DNA of 32,982 nucleotides from Oscillibacter sp. GTDB taxonomy: Bacteria > Bacillota > Clostridia > Oscillospirales > Oscillospiraceae. Position numbers and translations under genes: made by a program. Below, one piece after another: positions 14,539-24,100 of the stretch. The stretch spans positions 1 through 32,982 of the forward strand of contig JAFUNB010000033.1 in the NCBI GenBank assembly GCA_017482345.1. The letters are read 5' to 3'. Numbering within the stretch: position 1 is the first letter of the stretch; each line of letters opens with the position of its first letter. A model generated the notes under the pieces. The model did not search any database, was not told the DNA's origin, and saw nothing but the letters and a program-made list of their open reading frames with translations.

Positions 14539-15441
14539 ATGAAAGCCATTCACTCCCGTCAAAATATATTCGCGGTGCTGGCGGCCCTGATCTGGGGCAC
14601 GGCCTTTGTGGCCCAGAGCGTCGGCGCCGATTATGTGGAGCCCTTTACGTTCAATGCCTCCCGCGCCGCCATTGCCACGGTGTTCCTGTTTGTACTGTGC
14701 AGCATTTTACGCCGCGGTCGAGTGAAGGCCGGCAAACCGGCAGCCATTGGCAGCCGCCGGGATCTGGCGCTGGGCGGCCTCTGCTGCGGCACAGCGCTGG
14801 CTGTGGCCACAGCGCTGCAGCAGAAGGGTCTGGAGACCACCACCTCCGGCAAGGCGGGCTTTATCACGGCGCTGTATATTGTGCTGGTGCCCATTGCCGG
14901 ACTGTTTCTGAAGAAAAAGCCCCCCAAGGCCATCTGGTTCAGCGTGCTGCTGGCGGTGGCGGGACTGTATTGCCTGTGCATCACCGAGGACTTCACCATC
15001 ACCCGGGGCGACTTCTATGTGCTGCTGTGCGCTTTCTGCTTCACGGCTCACATCATGGTCATCGACCACTTTACCGCAAAGGTGGACGGCGTAGAGCTGT
15101 CCTGCGCCCAGTTCTTCGTGGTGACGGTGTTCTCCGCCGTCGGCATGCTGCTGACGGAGTCTCCCAGCATGGAGGCTGTGTTGGCCTGCATCGGCCCCAT
15201 CCTGTATGTGGGCATCTTCTCCAGCGGTGTGGCCTATACCCTGCAGATCCTGGCCCAGAAGGATTCCGACCCTACAGTCATTTCCGTTCTGTTGAGCCTG
15301 GAGTCCGTGTTCGCCGTGATTGCCGGCGCCATCATTCTGGGCGACCAGATGAACGGCAAGGAGTATTTCGGCTGCGCGCTGGTGATGGTTGCGGTCATTC
15401 TGGCCCAGCTGCCGGACAAAAAGGCGGTTTCCCTGCAATAA
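14539..15441 (+). CDS. EamA/DMT superfamily transporter
   Basis: A 300-residue drug/metabolite transporter with two EamA repeats of about five membrane helices each. The first repeat opens with FAVLAALIWGTAFVAQSVG, the classical WG-containing helix. The second starts around GDFYVLLCAFCFTAHIMV and ends with PTVISVLLSLESVFAVIAG, the conserved E-S-V motif region. Likely role: proton-linked export of a metabolite or amino acid; the substrate is unknown. The ATG at 14539 follows GGAG at short distance. The longer frame from 14467 lacks a ribosome site and reads into the divergent glycosylase promoter. A strong terminator follows, so it is monocistronic. Confidence 0.9.
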   Translation: MKAIHSRQNIFAVLAALIWGTAFVAQSVGADYVEPFTFNASRAAIATVFLFVLCSILRRGRVKAGKPAAIGSRRDLALGGLCCGTALAVATALQQKGLETTTSGKAGFITALYIVLVPIAGLFLKKKPPKAIWFSVLLAVAGLYCLCITEDFTITRGDFYVLLCAFCFTAHIMVIDHFTAKVDGVELSCAQFFVVTVFSAVGMLLTESPSMEAVLACIGPILYVGIFSSGVAYTLQILAQKDSDPTVISVLLSLESVFAVIAGAIILGDQMNGKEYFGCALVMVAVILAQLPDKKAVSLQ

Positions 15442-15445
15442 GCGA

Positions 15446-15477
15446 CAAAAAAGGAGCGCGTTTGGCGCTCCTTTTTC
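15446..15477 (+). terminator. Terminator of the EamA transporter gene
   Basis: AAAAAAGGAGCGC pairs with GCGCTCCTTTTT around a short GTTTG loop. Confidence 0.92.
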
Positions 15478-15479
15478 AT

Positions 15480-15508
15480 TGGACAAGGGCAGGGGAGTAT
15501 GGTATAAT
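15480..15508 (+). promoter_or_regulatory. Promoter of the tagA-like/tmk operon
   Basis: TGGACA (15480-15485), 17 bases, perfect TATAAT (15503-15508). The start codon lies 34 bases downstream. Confidence 0.8.
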
Positions 15509-15542
15509 GCAAAACTGTATGAGTATGTAACGAGGTGATTCT

Positions 15543-16262
15543 ATGCGCATCGACGTTCTTGGCGTCGGTTTTGATAATCTGACGATGGAAGAGGCTGTGG
15601 CGGAGGGCATGAGTCTGGTAAACAGCGATGGCTTCCACTACGTGGTCACGCCCAATCCGGAGATCGTGGAGGTCTGCCAGGAGAATCCGGAGGCTATGAA
15701 GACGGTCAACGGCGCCGATCTGGTTCTGCCGGACGGCATCGGCGTGGTGAAGGGTGCCGCCATGCTGGGCACGCCCCTGAAGGGCCGCGTTCCCGGCATC
15801 GAGTTTGCCTCCGGTCTTATGGCCGAGATGGCAAAGAGCGGCAAAACGCTGTATCTGCTGGGCGCCAAGCCCGGCGTTGCGGAGCAGGCGGCTGAAAAGC
15901 TGAAGGGGAACTTTCCGGGTCTGAATATCGTCGGAACCCATGACGGATATTTCAAGGAGGACGGCCCCATCGTGGAGGACATCCGCGCCAGCGGCGCCGA
16001 CGTGGTGTTCGTGTGTCTGGGCGCTCCCAAGCAGGAGTTCTGGATGGTAAAGAACGGCCCCGCCTCCGGCGCACACCTGATGTGCGGTCTGGGCGGCAGT
16101 CTGGATGTATTTGCCGGCGTGGTGGAGCGCGCGCCCAAGTTCTGGTGCGACCACGGTCTGGAGTGGTTCTACCGTCTGTGCAAGGAGCCCAAGCGCATCG
16201 GCCGCATGATGAAGCTGCCGCTGTTTTTGGTGCATGTGAAGCAGGAGAAACGGAAAAAATGA
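15543..16262 (+). CDS. WecG/TagA/CpsF family glycosyltransferase
   Basis: A 239-residue GT26 glycosyltransferase. Family members transfer ManNAc (TagA) or ManNAcA (WecG) to a lipid-linked GlcNAc, an early step in teichoic acid or surface polysaccharide synthesis at the inner membrane face. Signatures are HYVVTPNPEIV, LVLPDGIGVV with the proposed catalytic Asp, LYLLGAKPGVAEQAAEKL, and FVCLGAPKQEFWM. The C-terminal GLEWFYRLCKEPKRIGRM is the basic appendage that peripherally anchors TagA enzymes to membrane. GAGGTGAT precedes the ATG. The stop overlaps the thymidylate kinase start. The sugar specificity is not visible. The MBOAT/DHHW pair upstream may act on a related polymer, but that is speculation. 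Confidence 0.92.
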   Translation: MRIDVLGVGFDNLTMEEAVAEGMSLVNSDGFHYVVTPNPEIVEVCQENPEAMKTVNGADLVLPDGIGVVKGAAMLGTPLKGRVPGIEFASGLMAEMAKSGKTLYLLGAKPGVAEQAAEKLKGNFPGLNIVGTHDGYFKEDGPIVEDIRASGADVVFVCLGAPKQEFWMVKNGPASGAHLMCGLGGSLDVFAGVVERAPKFWCDHGLEWFYRLCKEPKRIGRMMKLPLFLVHVKQEKRKK

Positions 16263-16924
16263 GAGGTAAACTGATCGTATTTGAGGGGACGGACGGTTCC
16301 GGCAAGGCCACCCAGTCCCGCATGCTGTGCCAGCGTCTGGCACAGGAGCAGATCGCATATCAGAACATCGACTTTCCCCGTTATGGAAAACCCTCCGCCG
16401 TTATGGTGCAGGAGTATCTGGACGGCAAGCTGGGTAAAAATCCCGGCGATGTAAATGCCTACGCCGCGTCCATTCTGTACGCTGTGGACCGTTACGCCTC
16501 CTATAAGCAGGACTGGGGCGAATTTTATGAGGCCGGCGGACTGATCGTGGCTGACCGGTACACCACCTCCAATGCCGTCCATCAGGCCTCCAAGCTGCCT
16601 GACGAGGAGCGGACGGAGTATCTGAACTGGCTCTTTGAGCTGGAATACGGCCGCATCGGTCTGCCGGAGCCGGATCTGGTCATCTATCTGGATATGCCCA
16701 CGGAGATCACGGAGCGCATGATGCGCAGCCGCGAGCAGCAGAGCGGCACCCACGCCGATATCCACGAACAGGACGCCGCCTATCTGCGCAAGTGCCGGGC
16801 CAACGCCCGCGAGGTGGTTCGCCAGTGCGGCTGGACGGTGATCCACTGTGCCGAGGGCGACGCCCCCCGCACCATCGAGGACATCCACGAGGAGGTCTGG
16901 AAGACGGTGCAGAAGCTGCTGTAA
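16259..16924 (+). CDS. tmk: Thymidylate kinase (dTMP kinase)
   Basis: A 221-residue P-loop kinase that phosphorylates dTMP to dTDP. The P-loop is FEGTDGSGKATQS; an Ala replaces the usual second Thr after the Lys. The DR motif is in IVADRYTTSNAVHQ and the LID-like segment is SREQQSGTHADIHEQD. Its length is normal, though the sequence belongs to the branch often labelled thymidylate kinase or deoxynucleoside kinase in Clostridia. The ATG overlaps the preceding stop (ATGA), and the ribosome site would lie inside the glycosyltransferase 3' end, so expression is coupled. A second tmk elsewhere in the genome would not be surprising. Confidence 0.87.
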   Translation: MRGKLIVFEGTDGSGKATQSRMLCQRLAQEQIAYQNIDFPRYGKPSAVMVQEYLDGKLGKNPGDVNAYAASILYAVDRYASYKQDWGEFYEAGGLIVADRYTTSNAVHQASKLPDEERTEYLNWLFELEYGRIGLPEPDLVIYLDMPTEITERMMRSREQQSGTHADIHEQDAAYLRKCRANAREVVRQCGWTVIHCAEGDAPRTIEDIHEEVWKTVQKLL

Positions 16925-16948
16925 GGGCCTGTCTCCGCGGCGAACGGC

Positions 16949-16971
16949 AAAACGGGGCGCGGGGCGCCCCA
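16949..16971 (-). terminator. Hairpin downstream of the cysteine-rich miniprotein gene
   Basis: A GC-only stem, GGGGCGC/GCGCCCC, followed on the minus strand by GTTTTG. It lies between two convergent genes and may also stop tmk transcripts, although the plus strand lacks a T run. Confidence 0.55.
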
Positions 16972-16985
16972 TCTCGCACGGTTTT

Positions 16986-17183
16986 TCAGCAGCAGGTGGT
17001 GTTGCAGCAGTTGTCGCCGCATCCGCAGCCACAGTTGCTGCCACAGCCGCAGTTGTGACCGCAGCCACAGTGGTGTTCGCAGCCGCAGAAGTTGTTCCCA
17101 TTGTTGCCGCAGCAGCAGAACAGGATGACAAGAATGATGATGAGCCACAGGCAGGAGCAGTTGTTGTTATTGTTGAAGTTCAT
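16986..17183 (-). CDS. Cysteine-rich membrane miniprotein
   Basis: A 65-residue protein with 18 cysteines. It begins MNFNNNNNCSC, continues with a single hydrophobic span LWLIIILVILF, then CCC. It ends in an array of Cys-Gly, Cys-Gly-Cys-Gly and His/Asn-Cys units that includes CEHHCGCGHNC, and finishes with two CC pairs. GAGGTGA seven bases or less before the ATG at 17183 is a clear ribosome site. It resembles short Asn- and Cys-rich proteins of spore formers (YjcZ-like, or entries named 'chorion class high-cysteine'), whose roles are unproven. A spore-coat, redox or metal-binding role is possible. A CATAGAAT sequence upstream recalls sporulation-sigma -10 boxes, but I find no matching -35. 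Confidence 0.75.
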   Translation of the reverse strand: MNFNNNNNCSCLWLIIILVILFCCCGNNGNNFCGCEHHCGCGHNCGCGSNCGCGCGDNCCNTTCC

Positions 17184-17271
17184 GTTCGTCACCTCGCTTT
17201 GAGACATTCTATGCGCCGCGATCCCAAAGGGGGCCTGGCCATGGAAAAAATAATTTTGACGCAGAAAATGA

Positions 17272-17300
17272 TTGAAAATCAGTCCGGTTTCGATCAAAAT
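17272..17300 (+). promoter_or_regulatory. Possible promoter of mltG
   Basis: TTGAAA (17272-17277), 17 bases, CAAAAT (17295-17300). The -10 is weak (four of six). No better candidate is visible between 17184 and 17330. Confidence 0.4.
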
Positions 17301-17330
17301 GACCGGAACGGAGGATTTGGAGGTTCATAT

Positions 17331-18488
17331 ATGGCTGATTACAGAAAGGGCGATACCGCCAGCTGGGACACCGAACAGGTGCGCCGGAGCCAGAGCAGCG
17401 GTCAGCAGAAGCGCCCCCGCAAGAAAAAAAGAAAAACTCCCTGGATTTTGAAATTCATCGGATGGCTCCTGTTTGTGGCCATCACCTCCTGCATCCTGGC
17501 CGGTGTGGGCTGGATGCTGATGAACGACCTGTGCGCGTTCAACAAGGAGGATATCACCGCCACCATCGAGGTGACAGCGGATGACGATGTGGAGACCATC
17601 GCAAACAAGCTGGAGGAGGCCGGACTCATCGAGTACAAGTGGTTCTTCCGCCTGTTCGGCAAGGTGGCCAAGGCCGAGGAGAAGATCGGCATCGGCACCT
17701 ATGAGCTGAACACCGACATGGACTACCGCGCCCTCATCATGGGCATGCGCAACTCCTCCGGCAACATGAATGCCGAGACCGTCACCGTCACCATTCCCGA
17801 GGGCTACACGGTGGCCCAGACGCTGCGCCTGCTGGCGGAGAAGGGCGTCAACACCGAGGAGAACCTCATCGAGGCCGCCCAGACCGCGGATTTCGGCTAT
17901 GAGTATATCGACAAGAACTCTCAGGACATCAGCCGTCTGGAGGGCTTCCTGTTCCCGGATACCTATGAGTTCTATGTGAACGAAAAGGGCTCCAGCGCCC
18001 TCAAGCGCCTCATTGACAACTTTGACCGCAAGCTGGACGACGAGCTGCTGGAGGCCGCGCAGGCCCGCGGCTATACCCTGAAGCAGATCGCCACCATCGC
18101 CTCCCTCATCGAGAAGGAGACCGACGGCGGGGACCACGAAAAGATCGCCTCTGTCATCTACAACCGTCTGGAGGGTGAGGGCGACAAGGGCGGCACCTAC
18201 GGCTATCTGCAGGTGGACGCCGCGCTGTTGTATGCTCTGCCTGATCACGAGGGCGCCATCACCAACAGCGACAAGGAGACCGACTCCAAATACAACCTGT
18301 ATAAGTACGTCGGCCTGCCTCCCACGCCCATCGCAAATCCCGGTCTGGCCGCTCTGAACGCCGCTCTGGATCCGGCTCAGACGGATTATTACTACTACGC
18401 ACTGGGCAAGGATGGCCGGCACCGCTTCTTTACCAACTATAACGACCACGTCAACTTCGTCAACAGCAGCGAGTATATCGGTAACTGA
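17331..18488 (+). CDS. mltG: Endolytic murein transglycosylase MltG
   Basis: A 385-residue YceG/MltG-family lytic transglycosylase that cuts nascent peptidoglycan strands at the outer face of the membrane, setting glycan length. A basic, lysine-rich cytoplasmic head (KKRKTPWILKF) precedes one membrane span (about residues 40-62). A LysM-like segment with VTVTIPEGYTVAQTLRLL follows. The catalytic domain carries E261 in ASLIEKETDGGDHEK, equivalent to E. coli E218. YNRLEG and YVGLPPTPIANPGLAAL are further family blocks. The ATG at 17331 has GGAGG seven bases upstream. A U32-family gene follows after one base, as around yrrL (mltG) and yrrO in B. subtilis, but the methyltransferase gene yrrM is absent here. 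Confidence 0.93.
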   Translation: MADYRKGDTASWDTEQVRRSQSSGQQKRPRKKKRKTPWILKFIGWLLFVAITSCILAGVGWMLMNDLCAFNKEDITATIEVTADDDVETIANKLEEAGLIEYKWFFRLFGKVAKAEEKIGIGTYELNTDMDYRALIMGMRNSSGNMNAETVTVTIPEGYTVAQTLRLLAEKGVNTEENLIEAAQTADFGYEYIDKNSQDISRLEGFLFPDTYEFYVNEKGSSALKRLIDNFDRKLDDELLEAAQARGYTLKQIATIASLIEKETDGGDHEKIASVIYNRLEGEGDKGGTYGYLQVDAALLYALPDHEGAITNSDKETDSKYNLYKYVGLPPTPIANPGLAALNAALDPAQTDYYYYALGKDGRHRFFTNYNDHVNFVNSSEYIGN

Positions 18489-18489
18489 C

Positions 18490-19710
18490 ATGAGAAAGAG
18501 ACCTGAACTGCTGGCTCCGGCAGGAGATATGGAGCGGCTGCGCATGGCCGTGGAATACGGCGCTGACGCGGTCTATCTGGCGGGCACGGACTTCGGTATG
18601 CGTGCCTTCGCCGGAAACTTTGATCCCGACGAGCTGCGCCGGGCCGTGGAATTTGCCCACGGCCGCGGCGTGCGGGTTCACTGCACCATCAACACCATGC
18701 CCCGCAACGACGAGATCGTCCGCCTGCCGGCGCATTTGGAGCTGCTGAACGACGCCGGCGTGGACGCTGTCATCGTGGCGGATATGGGCGCGTTCCGCAT
18801 GGCGGGGAAGTACGCCCCGGGCTGCCAGCGTCACATCTCCACCCAGGCCAGCATCAGCAACTACGAGACCGCCTGCGCCTGGCACGATCTGGGTGCTGAG
18901 CGCGTCATTCTGGCCCGTGAATTGAGTCTGGAGGAGATCCGGACCATCCGGCAGAATACCCCGAAGGAGCTGGAGATCGAGGCCTTTGTCCACGGCGCCA
19001 TGTGCGTCAGCTATTCCGGCCGTTGTCTGCTGAGCAACTATATGACCAGCCGCGACTCCAACCGCGGCGCCTGTGCCCAGCCCTGCCGCTATCACTATAC
19101 CCTCATGGAGGAGAAGCGCCCCGGCGAGTATTTCCCCATCGAGGAGGACGACAAGGGCACCTACATCCTCAACTCCCGGGATATGTGCATGATCGACCAT
19201 CTGGACGATCTGTGCGATGTGGGACTGGACAGCCTGAAGATCGAGGGGCGTGCCAAGTCCGCCTACTACGCCGCCATCGTCACCGGTGCCTACCGCCACT
19301 GTCTGGACGCCGTGGCGGAGGGGAGACCCATCGACCCCGTCTGGCGGGATGAGGTGGACCATGTGAGCCACCGGCCCTATGCCACCGGCTTCTACTACGG
19401 CCATCCCGGTCAATATTATGAAAACTCCAGATATATTAGAGAGTGGCAGGTGGTTGCACTTGTCACCGACTGTGACGAAAACGGCAACGCCACGCTGTCC
19501 CTGCGGAACAAATTCCGCACCGGCGACACCGTGGAGCTGGTGGGCCCGGACCTGCGGCCCTTCGCCATGGAGGTACCGGAGATGGAGGACGCTGAGGGCA
19601 ATGTCCTGACAGAGCCCCGCAACCCCCAGATGACCTTCCGCATGAAGCTGCCCAAGGCCGTGCCGCCTCTGACGGTGGTGCGTCACGCGGTGGAGCTGTC
19701 CGCAAAATAA
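18490..19710 (+). CDS. U32 family protein, TrhP-like tRNA hydroxylation factor
   Basis: A 406-residue peptidase-U32-family protein. It starts with the typical RPELLAPAGDMERLRMAVEYG. The U32 signature region is FVHGAMCVSYSGRCLLSNY through GACAQPCRYHY, with cysteines at 172, 179, 195 and 199 placed to hold a 4Fe-4S cluster. Despite the family name, characterised close members (E. coli TrhP, B. subtilis YrrN/YrrO) are prephenate-dependent enzymes making 5-hydroxyuridine at tRNA position 34, not proteases. The gene's position directly after mltG is shared with the yrr cluster and supports this reading. The ATG at 18490 is one base after the mltG stop without a clear ribosome site, so it is translationally coupled. 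Confidence 0.88.
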   Translation: MRKRPELLAPAGDMERLRMAVEYGADAVYLAGTDFGMRAFAGNFDPDELRRAVEFAHGRGVRVHCTINTMPRNDEIVRLPAHLELLNDAGVDAVIVADMGAFRMAGKYAPGCQRHISTQASISNYETACAWHDLGAERVILARELSLEEIRTIRQNTPKELEIEAFVHGAMCVSYSGRCLLSNYMTSRDSNRGACAQPCRYHYTLMEEKRPGEYFPIEEDDKGTYILNSRDMCMIDHLDDLCDVGLDSLKIEGRAKSAYYAAIVTGAYRHCLDAVAEGRPIDPVWRDEVDHVSHRPYATGFYYGHPGQYYENSRYIREWQVVALVTDCDENGNATLSLRNKFRTGDTVELVGPDLRPFAMEVPEMEDAEGNVLTEPRNPQMTFRMKLPKAVPPLTVVRHAVELSAK

Positions 19711-19715
19711 AAAGA

Positions 19716-19744
19716 AACGTGCCGGGAATGATTCCCGGCACGTT
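19716..19744. terminator. Bidirectional terminator between the U32 and DUF5662 genes
   Basis: A near-continuous palindrome, AACGTGCCGGGAAT and its complement, serves convergent genes. T runs are short on the plus strand. Confidence 0.82.
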
Positions 19745-19745
19745 G

Positions 19746-20270
19746 TCATTTACCCAGTACTTCGTGCTTCACATATGCAAATGCGGCGTCCTCGCCCTCG
19801 TCCCGCAGCTTCAGCAGGATCGTCTCCAGCAGGTCGGCGGTGGCAGGGTGGAGCAGCAGGTTGCGGCCCTTGCCGCGCAGAAAAAATTTATAGGGATCAC
19901 CGGGGTCGAAATCCTTGCCCCGGTAGGTCTTGCTGGCGGCCAGACGGTCGCAGAACATCTCGGCCACGTATTTCTTCGGCATCTCAATACCCGTGATGCC
20001 GCCGGGGCCATAGTCGGTCCAGAACTCAAAGTGGTGGCGGTTGCGGCCCTTGTGGTGCATCCAGGAGGCACTGTAGCCGTTGGCCTTGCGCTGTGCGTCG
20101 TTGGGGCTGTGGTCGCCCTGATAGTACTTGACGCCGGCCCAGAATTCCACGGGGGAGTACTTGGACAGGTCGTGCATCAGACCCTGCCGGTAAAGCCCCA
20201 GCCGGAAGCAGTATTTCCGCACCAGCGCGCGGTGGTGATGCACCGTTTTCAGATGTGCCCAGAAATGCAA
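19746..20270 (-). CDS. DUF5662 family protein
   Basis: A 174-residue protein of DUF5662, common in Firmicutes and of unknown function. It is rich in conserved His and Asp residues: HLKTVHHHRALVRKYC, LYRQGLMHDLSKYSPVEFW, MHHKGRNRHHFEFWTDY and AEMFCDRLAASK. The HDLSKYSP and HHKGRNRHH blocks look like a metal site resembling HD-domain hydrolases, but that is an inference. No signal peptide or membrane span is present. The start is TTG at 20270, chosen because GAGGTGA lies six bases upstream. A TGG-TATACT extended -10 (20308-20316, minus strand) is a plausible promoter. It is divergent from the alaS T-box leader. Confidence 0.85.
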   Translation of the reverse strand: MHFWAHLKTVHHHRALVRKYCFRLGLYRQGLMHDLSKYSPVEFWAGVKYYQGDHSPNDAQRKANGYSASWMHHKGRNRHHFEFWTDYGPGGITGIEMPKKYVAEMFCDRLAASKTYRGKDFDPGDPYKFFLRGKGRNLLLHPATADLLETILLKLRDEGEDAAFAYVKHEVLGK

Positions 20271-20307
20271 AGCCTGTCACCTCACTGTCTAAAAAATGCT
20301 CTCATGT

Positions 20308-20316
20308 AGTATACCA
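20308..20316 (-). promoter_or_regulatory. Extended -10 promoter of the DUF5662 gene
   Basis: On the minus strand TGG precedes TATACT, an extended -10. There is no convincing -35. Confidence 0.5.
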
Positions 20317-20381
20317 CAGCCCAAAGGAAAAAACGAGAGGATTTTTCCAGCAGAAAAGTGGGGAAAAGCGCGGGAAGTGTC

Positions 20382-20409
20382 TTGACAAATCCCACAAAAA
20401 GGATATAAT
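20382..20409 (+). promoter_or_regulatory. alaS promoter
   Basis: Perfect TTGACA (20382-20387), 16 bases, perfect TATAAT (20404-20409). Transcription begins near 20416, at the head of the T-box leader. Confidence 0.92.
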
Positions 20410-20415
20410 AATTTC

Positions 20416-20657
20416 GGTCAAACAGCAAAACGCGATGACAAAGCCAGCTTTTTGAAACAGACCCAAGCGAGAGGGGAGACGGTGCGAGCCCCTTGGTCAT
20501 GCCGGAGAGCAGCCACTTTGGAGCAGCCCGCGACGAGCGGGACGGTTCATTCCCGTTACAGAATGGCTAAGATGCTTCCCCCAGGGGGAAGATAATTAGG
20601 GTGGTACCGTGAAGTAAGATCGTCTTCGCCCCTAAGCATGGGGTGGAGGCTTTTTTT
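20416..20657 (+). ncRNA. T-box leader controlling alaS (Ala specifier GCC)
   Basis: A tRNA-sensing T-box riboswitch. The invariant T-box AGGGTGGTACCG is at 20598-20609. GGTGCGAGCC (20491-20500) fits the distal loop of stem I. GCC followed by A (20512-20515), just before CTTTGGAGC, sits where the specifier codon belongs and matches tRNA-Ala with anticodon GGC. A CTTCCCC/GGGGAAG hairpin (20574-20592) precedes the antiterminator region. The terminator stem at 20622-20650 is followed by seven T. Uncharged tRNA-Ala should stabilise the antiterminator and switch alaS on. The whole 429-base gap between the DUF5662 gene and alaS is accounted for by this leader and the two promoters. Confidence 0.93.
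20622..20657 (+). terminator. T-box conditional terminator
   Basis: GTCTTCGCCCC pairs, with G-U wobbles, to GGGGTGGAGGC and runs into TTTTTTT. It competes with the T-box antiterminator. Confidence 0.88.
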
Positions 20658-20699
20658 ATTTGTCAATTCAAAATATATAACATAGGAGGAAACAACATT

Positions 20700-23342
<2,643 letters not shown>

Positions 23343-23399
23343 GACGCCCATGGCGCGTAACTCCGGGTACCCAGGCCGAGCCCAGCGAAGCGGGTCGGG

Positions 23400-23480
23400 C
23401 TGGGAGAGGAGGAGCAAGGAAGCGTGTGGAGGTTTCGCCGCAAGGGGGAACCGGAACAAAGCGGACTTTGCGACGACGAG
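23400..23480 (+). repeat. Dispersed repeat element, copy A
   Basis: Two 16-base blocks, GAGGAGCAAGGAAGCG (23409-23424) and AGCGGACTTTGCGACG (23460-23475), are separated by exactly 35 bases. Both blocks and the spacing recur in reverse orientation at 24013-24079. The 35-base interior is partly conserved, including GTTTCGCC. Outside the blocks weaker similarity continues toward 23380. No transposase or convincing gene is present. It fills most of the 137-base stretch between the alaS stop and the duplicated alaS end. The 328-base gap from alaS to hinT holds only this repeat, the duplicated end, a terminator and the hinT promoter. Confidence 0.85.
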
Positions 23481-23558
23481 GGCGGTGGCAGCGATCTGCT
23501 GAAGCTGGATGACGCGCTGGCTTCCGTGGACGATTTCGTCGCCTCCAAGCTGGGTTAA
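23480..23558 (+). pseudogene. Duplicated 3' end of alaS (direct repeat, copy 2)
   Basis: This stretch repeats 23264-23342 at 76 of 79 positions, including the TAA. The three differences (23486, 23522, 23555) are all third-position and synonymous: GGC to GGT, GCA to GCT, GGC to GGT. The offset of 216 bases is a multiple of three. The alaS-type terminator starts 12 bases after this copy, which suggests that this is the ancestral gene end and that material with a substitute 3' end was inserted in front of it. It has no start codon or ribosome site of its own. Confidence 0.9.
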
Positions 23559-23570
23559 TTGAATCCATTT

Positions 23571-23606
23571 ATCTCCCGCATGGTTCTTCCATGCGGGAGA
23601 TTTTTT
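23571..23606 (+). terminator. Terminator of alaS, after the duplicated end
   Basis: ATCTCCCGCATGG pairs with CCATGCGGGAGAT around a short TTCTT-type loop, followed by six T. Confidence 0.94.
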
Positions 23607-23627
23607 GTTTCCTTTTTGGGGAAGGGG

Positions 23628-23636
23628 TGTTATAAT
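23628..23636 (+). promoter_or_regulatory. Extended -10 promoter of the HIT gene
   Basis: TGT-TATAAT: a perfect -10 with the TG extension. The -35 is weak. Confidence 0.65.
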
Positions 23637-23670
23637 AGCGGAAACACCCAAGAAAAAGGAGGCCCCAATC

Positions 23671-24009
23671 ATGTCTGACTGCTTATTCTGCAAAATCATT
23701 GCCGGCGACATCCCCAGCAGCAAGGTCTATGAAGATGACCTGTGCTTTGCGTTCAATGATATCGCCCCTCAGGCACCCAAGCACTTTCTGGTGATCCCCA
23801 AGGCCCACATCGGCTCCGTGTCCGAGGTGAACAGCGAAAACAGCGCTGTCGTGGCCCACATTTTTGAGGTCATCGCCAAGATCGCTGCCGAGCAGGGAAT
23901 GGACAGCTATCGCGTGGTGTCCAACATCGGCGAGCAGGCCGGCCAGAGTGTGTTCCATCTGCATTTCCATGTCCTGTCTGGCAGAGACATGACCTGGCCC
24001 CCGGGCTGA
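23671..24009 (+). CDS. HIT family protein (HinT-like nucleotide hydrolase)
   Basis: A 112-residue histidine-triad protein of the HinT branch. These are purine nucleoside phosphoramidases or AMP-lysine hydrolases acting in the cytoplasm. The triad HLHFHVL gives H96, H98 and H100; the middle histidine (H98) is the nucleophile in the family. The N-terminal CLFC (C4, C7) may help bind zinc with other residues. FLVIPKAHIGSVSE and RVVSNIGEQAGQSV are further signature blocks, and the C-terminal RDMTWPPG is the normal family ending, so the gene is intact. AAGGAGG at 23657-23663 sets the ATG at 23671. The repeat element B begins directly after its stop, and the gene is bracketed by an inverted pair of that repeat. 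Confidence 0.94.
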   Translation: MSDCLFCKIIAGDIPSSKVYEDDLCFAFNDIAPQAPKHFLVIPKAHIGSVSEVNSENSAVVAHIFEVIAKIAAEQGMDSYRVVSNIGEQAGQSVFHLHFHVLSGRDMTWPPG

Positions 24010-24100
24010 GCTCGTCGCAAAGTCCGCTGAGCTTCGTTTCCGCCTGATGGCGAAAACTGTGCCCGCTTCCTTGCTCCTCGCCTTCCTCCGCAAACGCTCC
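24010..24100 (-). repeat. Dispersed repeat element, copy B (inverted relative to copy A)
   Basis: CGTCGCAAAGTCCGCT (24013-24028), 35 bases, then CGCTTCCTTGCTCCTC (24064-24079): the exact reverse complement of the two blocks of copy A, with the same spacing. Similarity continues into CGCTCCGCTGG (24095-24105). The element starts one base after the HIT stop and separates the gene from its terminator. The remaining bases to the terminator show nothing recognisable. Confidence 0.85.

Noticed and set aside
17000-17110. Short repeated units resembling a CRISPR or tandem repeat
   Set aside because: They are Cys-Gly codon repeats inside the cysteine-rich gene. Units are irregular and there are no spacers.
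17184-17250. Sporulation-sigma promoter (CATAGAAT) before the cysteine-rich gene
   Set aside because: Only a -10-like match is present; no sigma-E, sigma-G or sigma-K -35 lies at the right distance.
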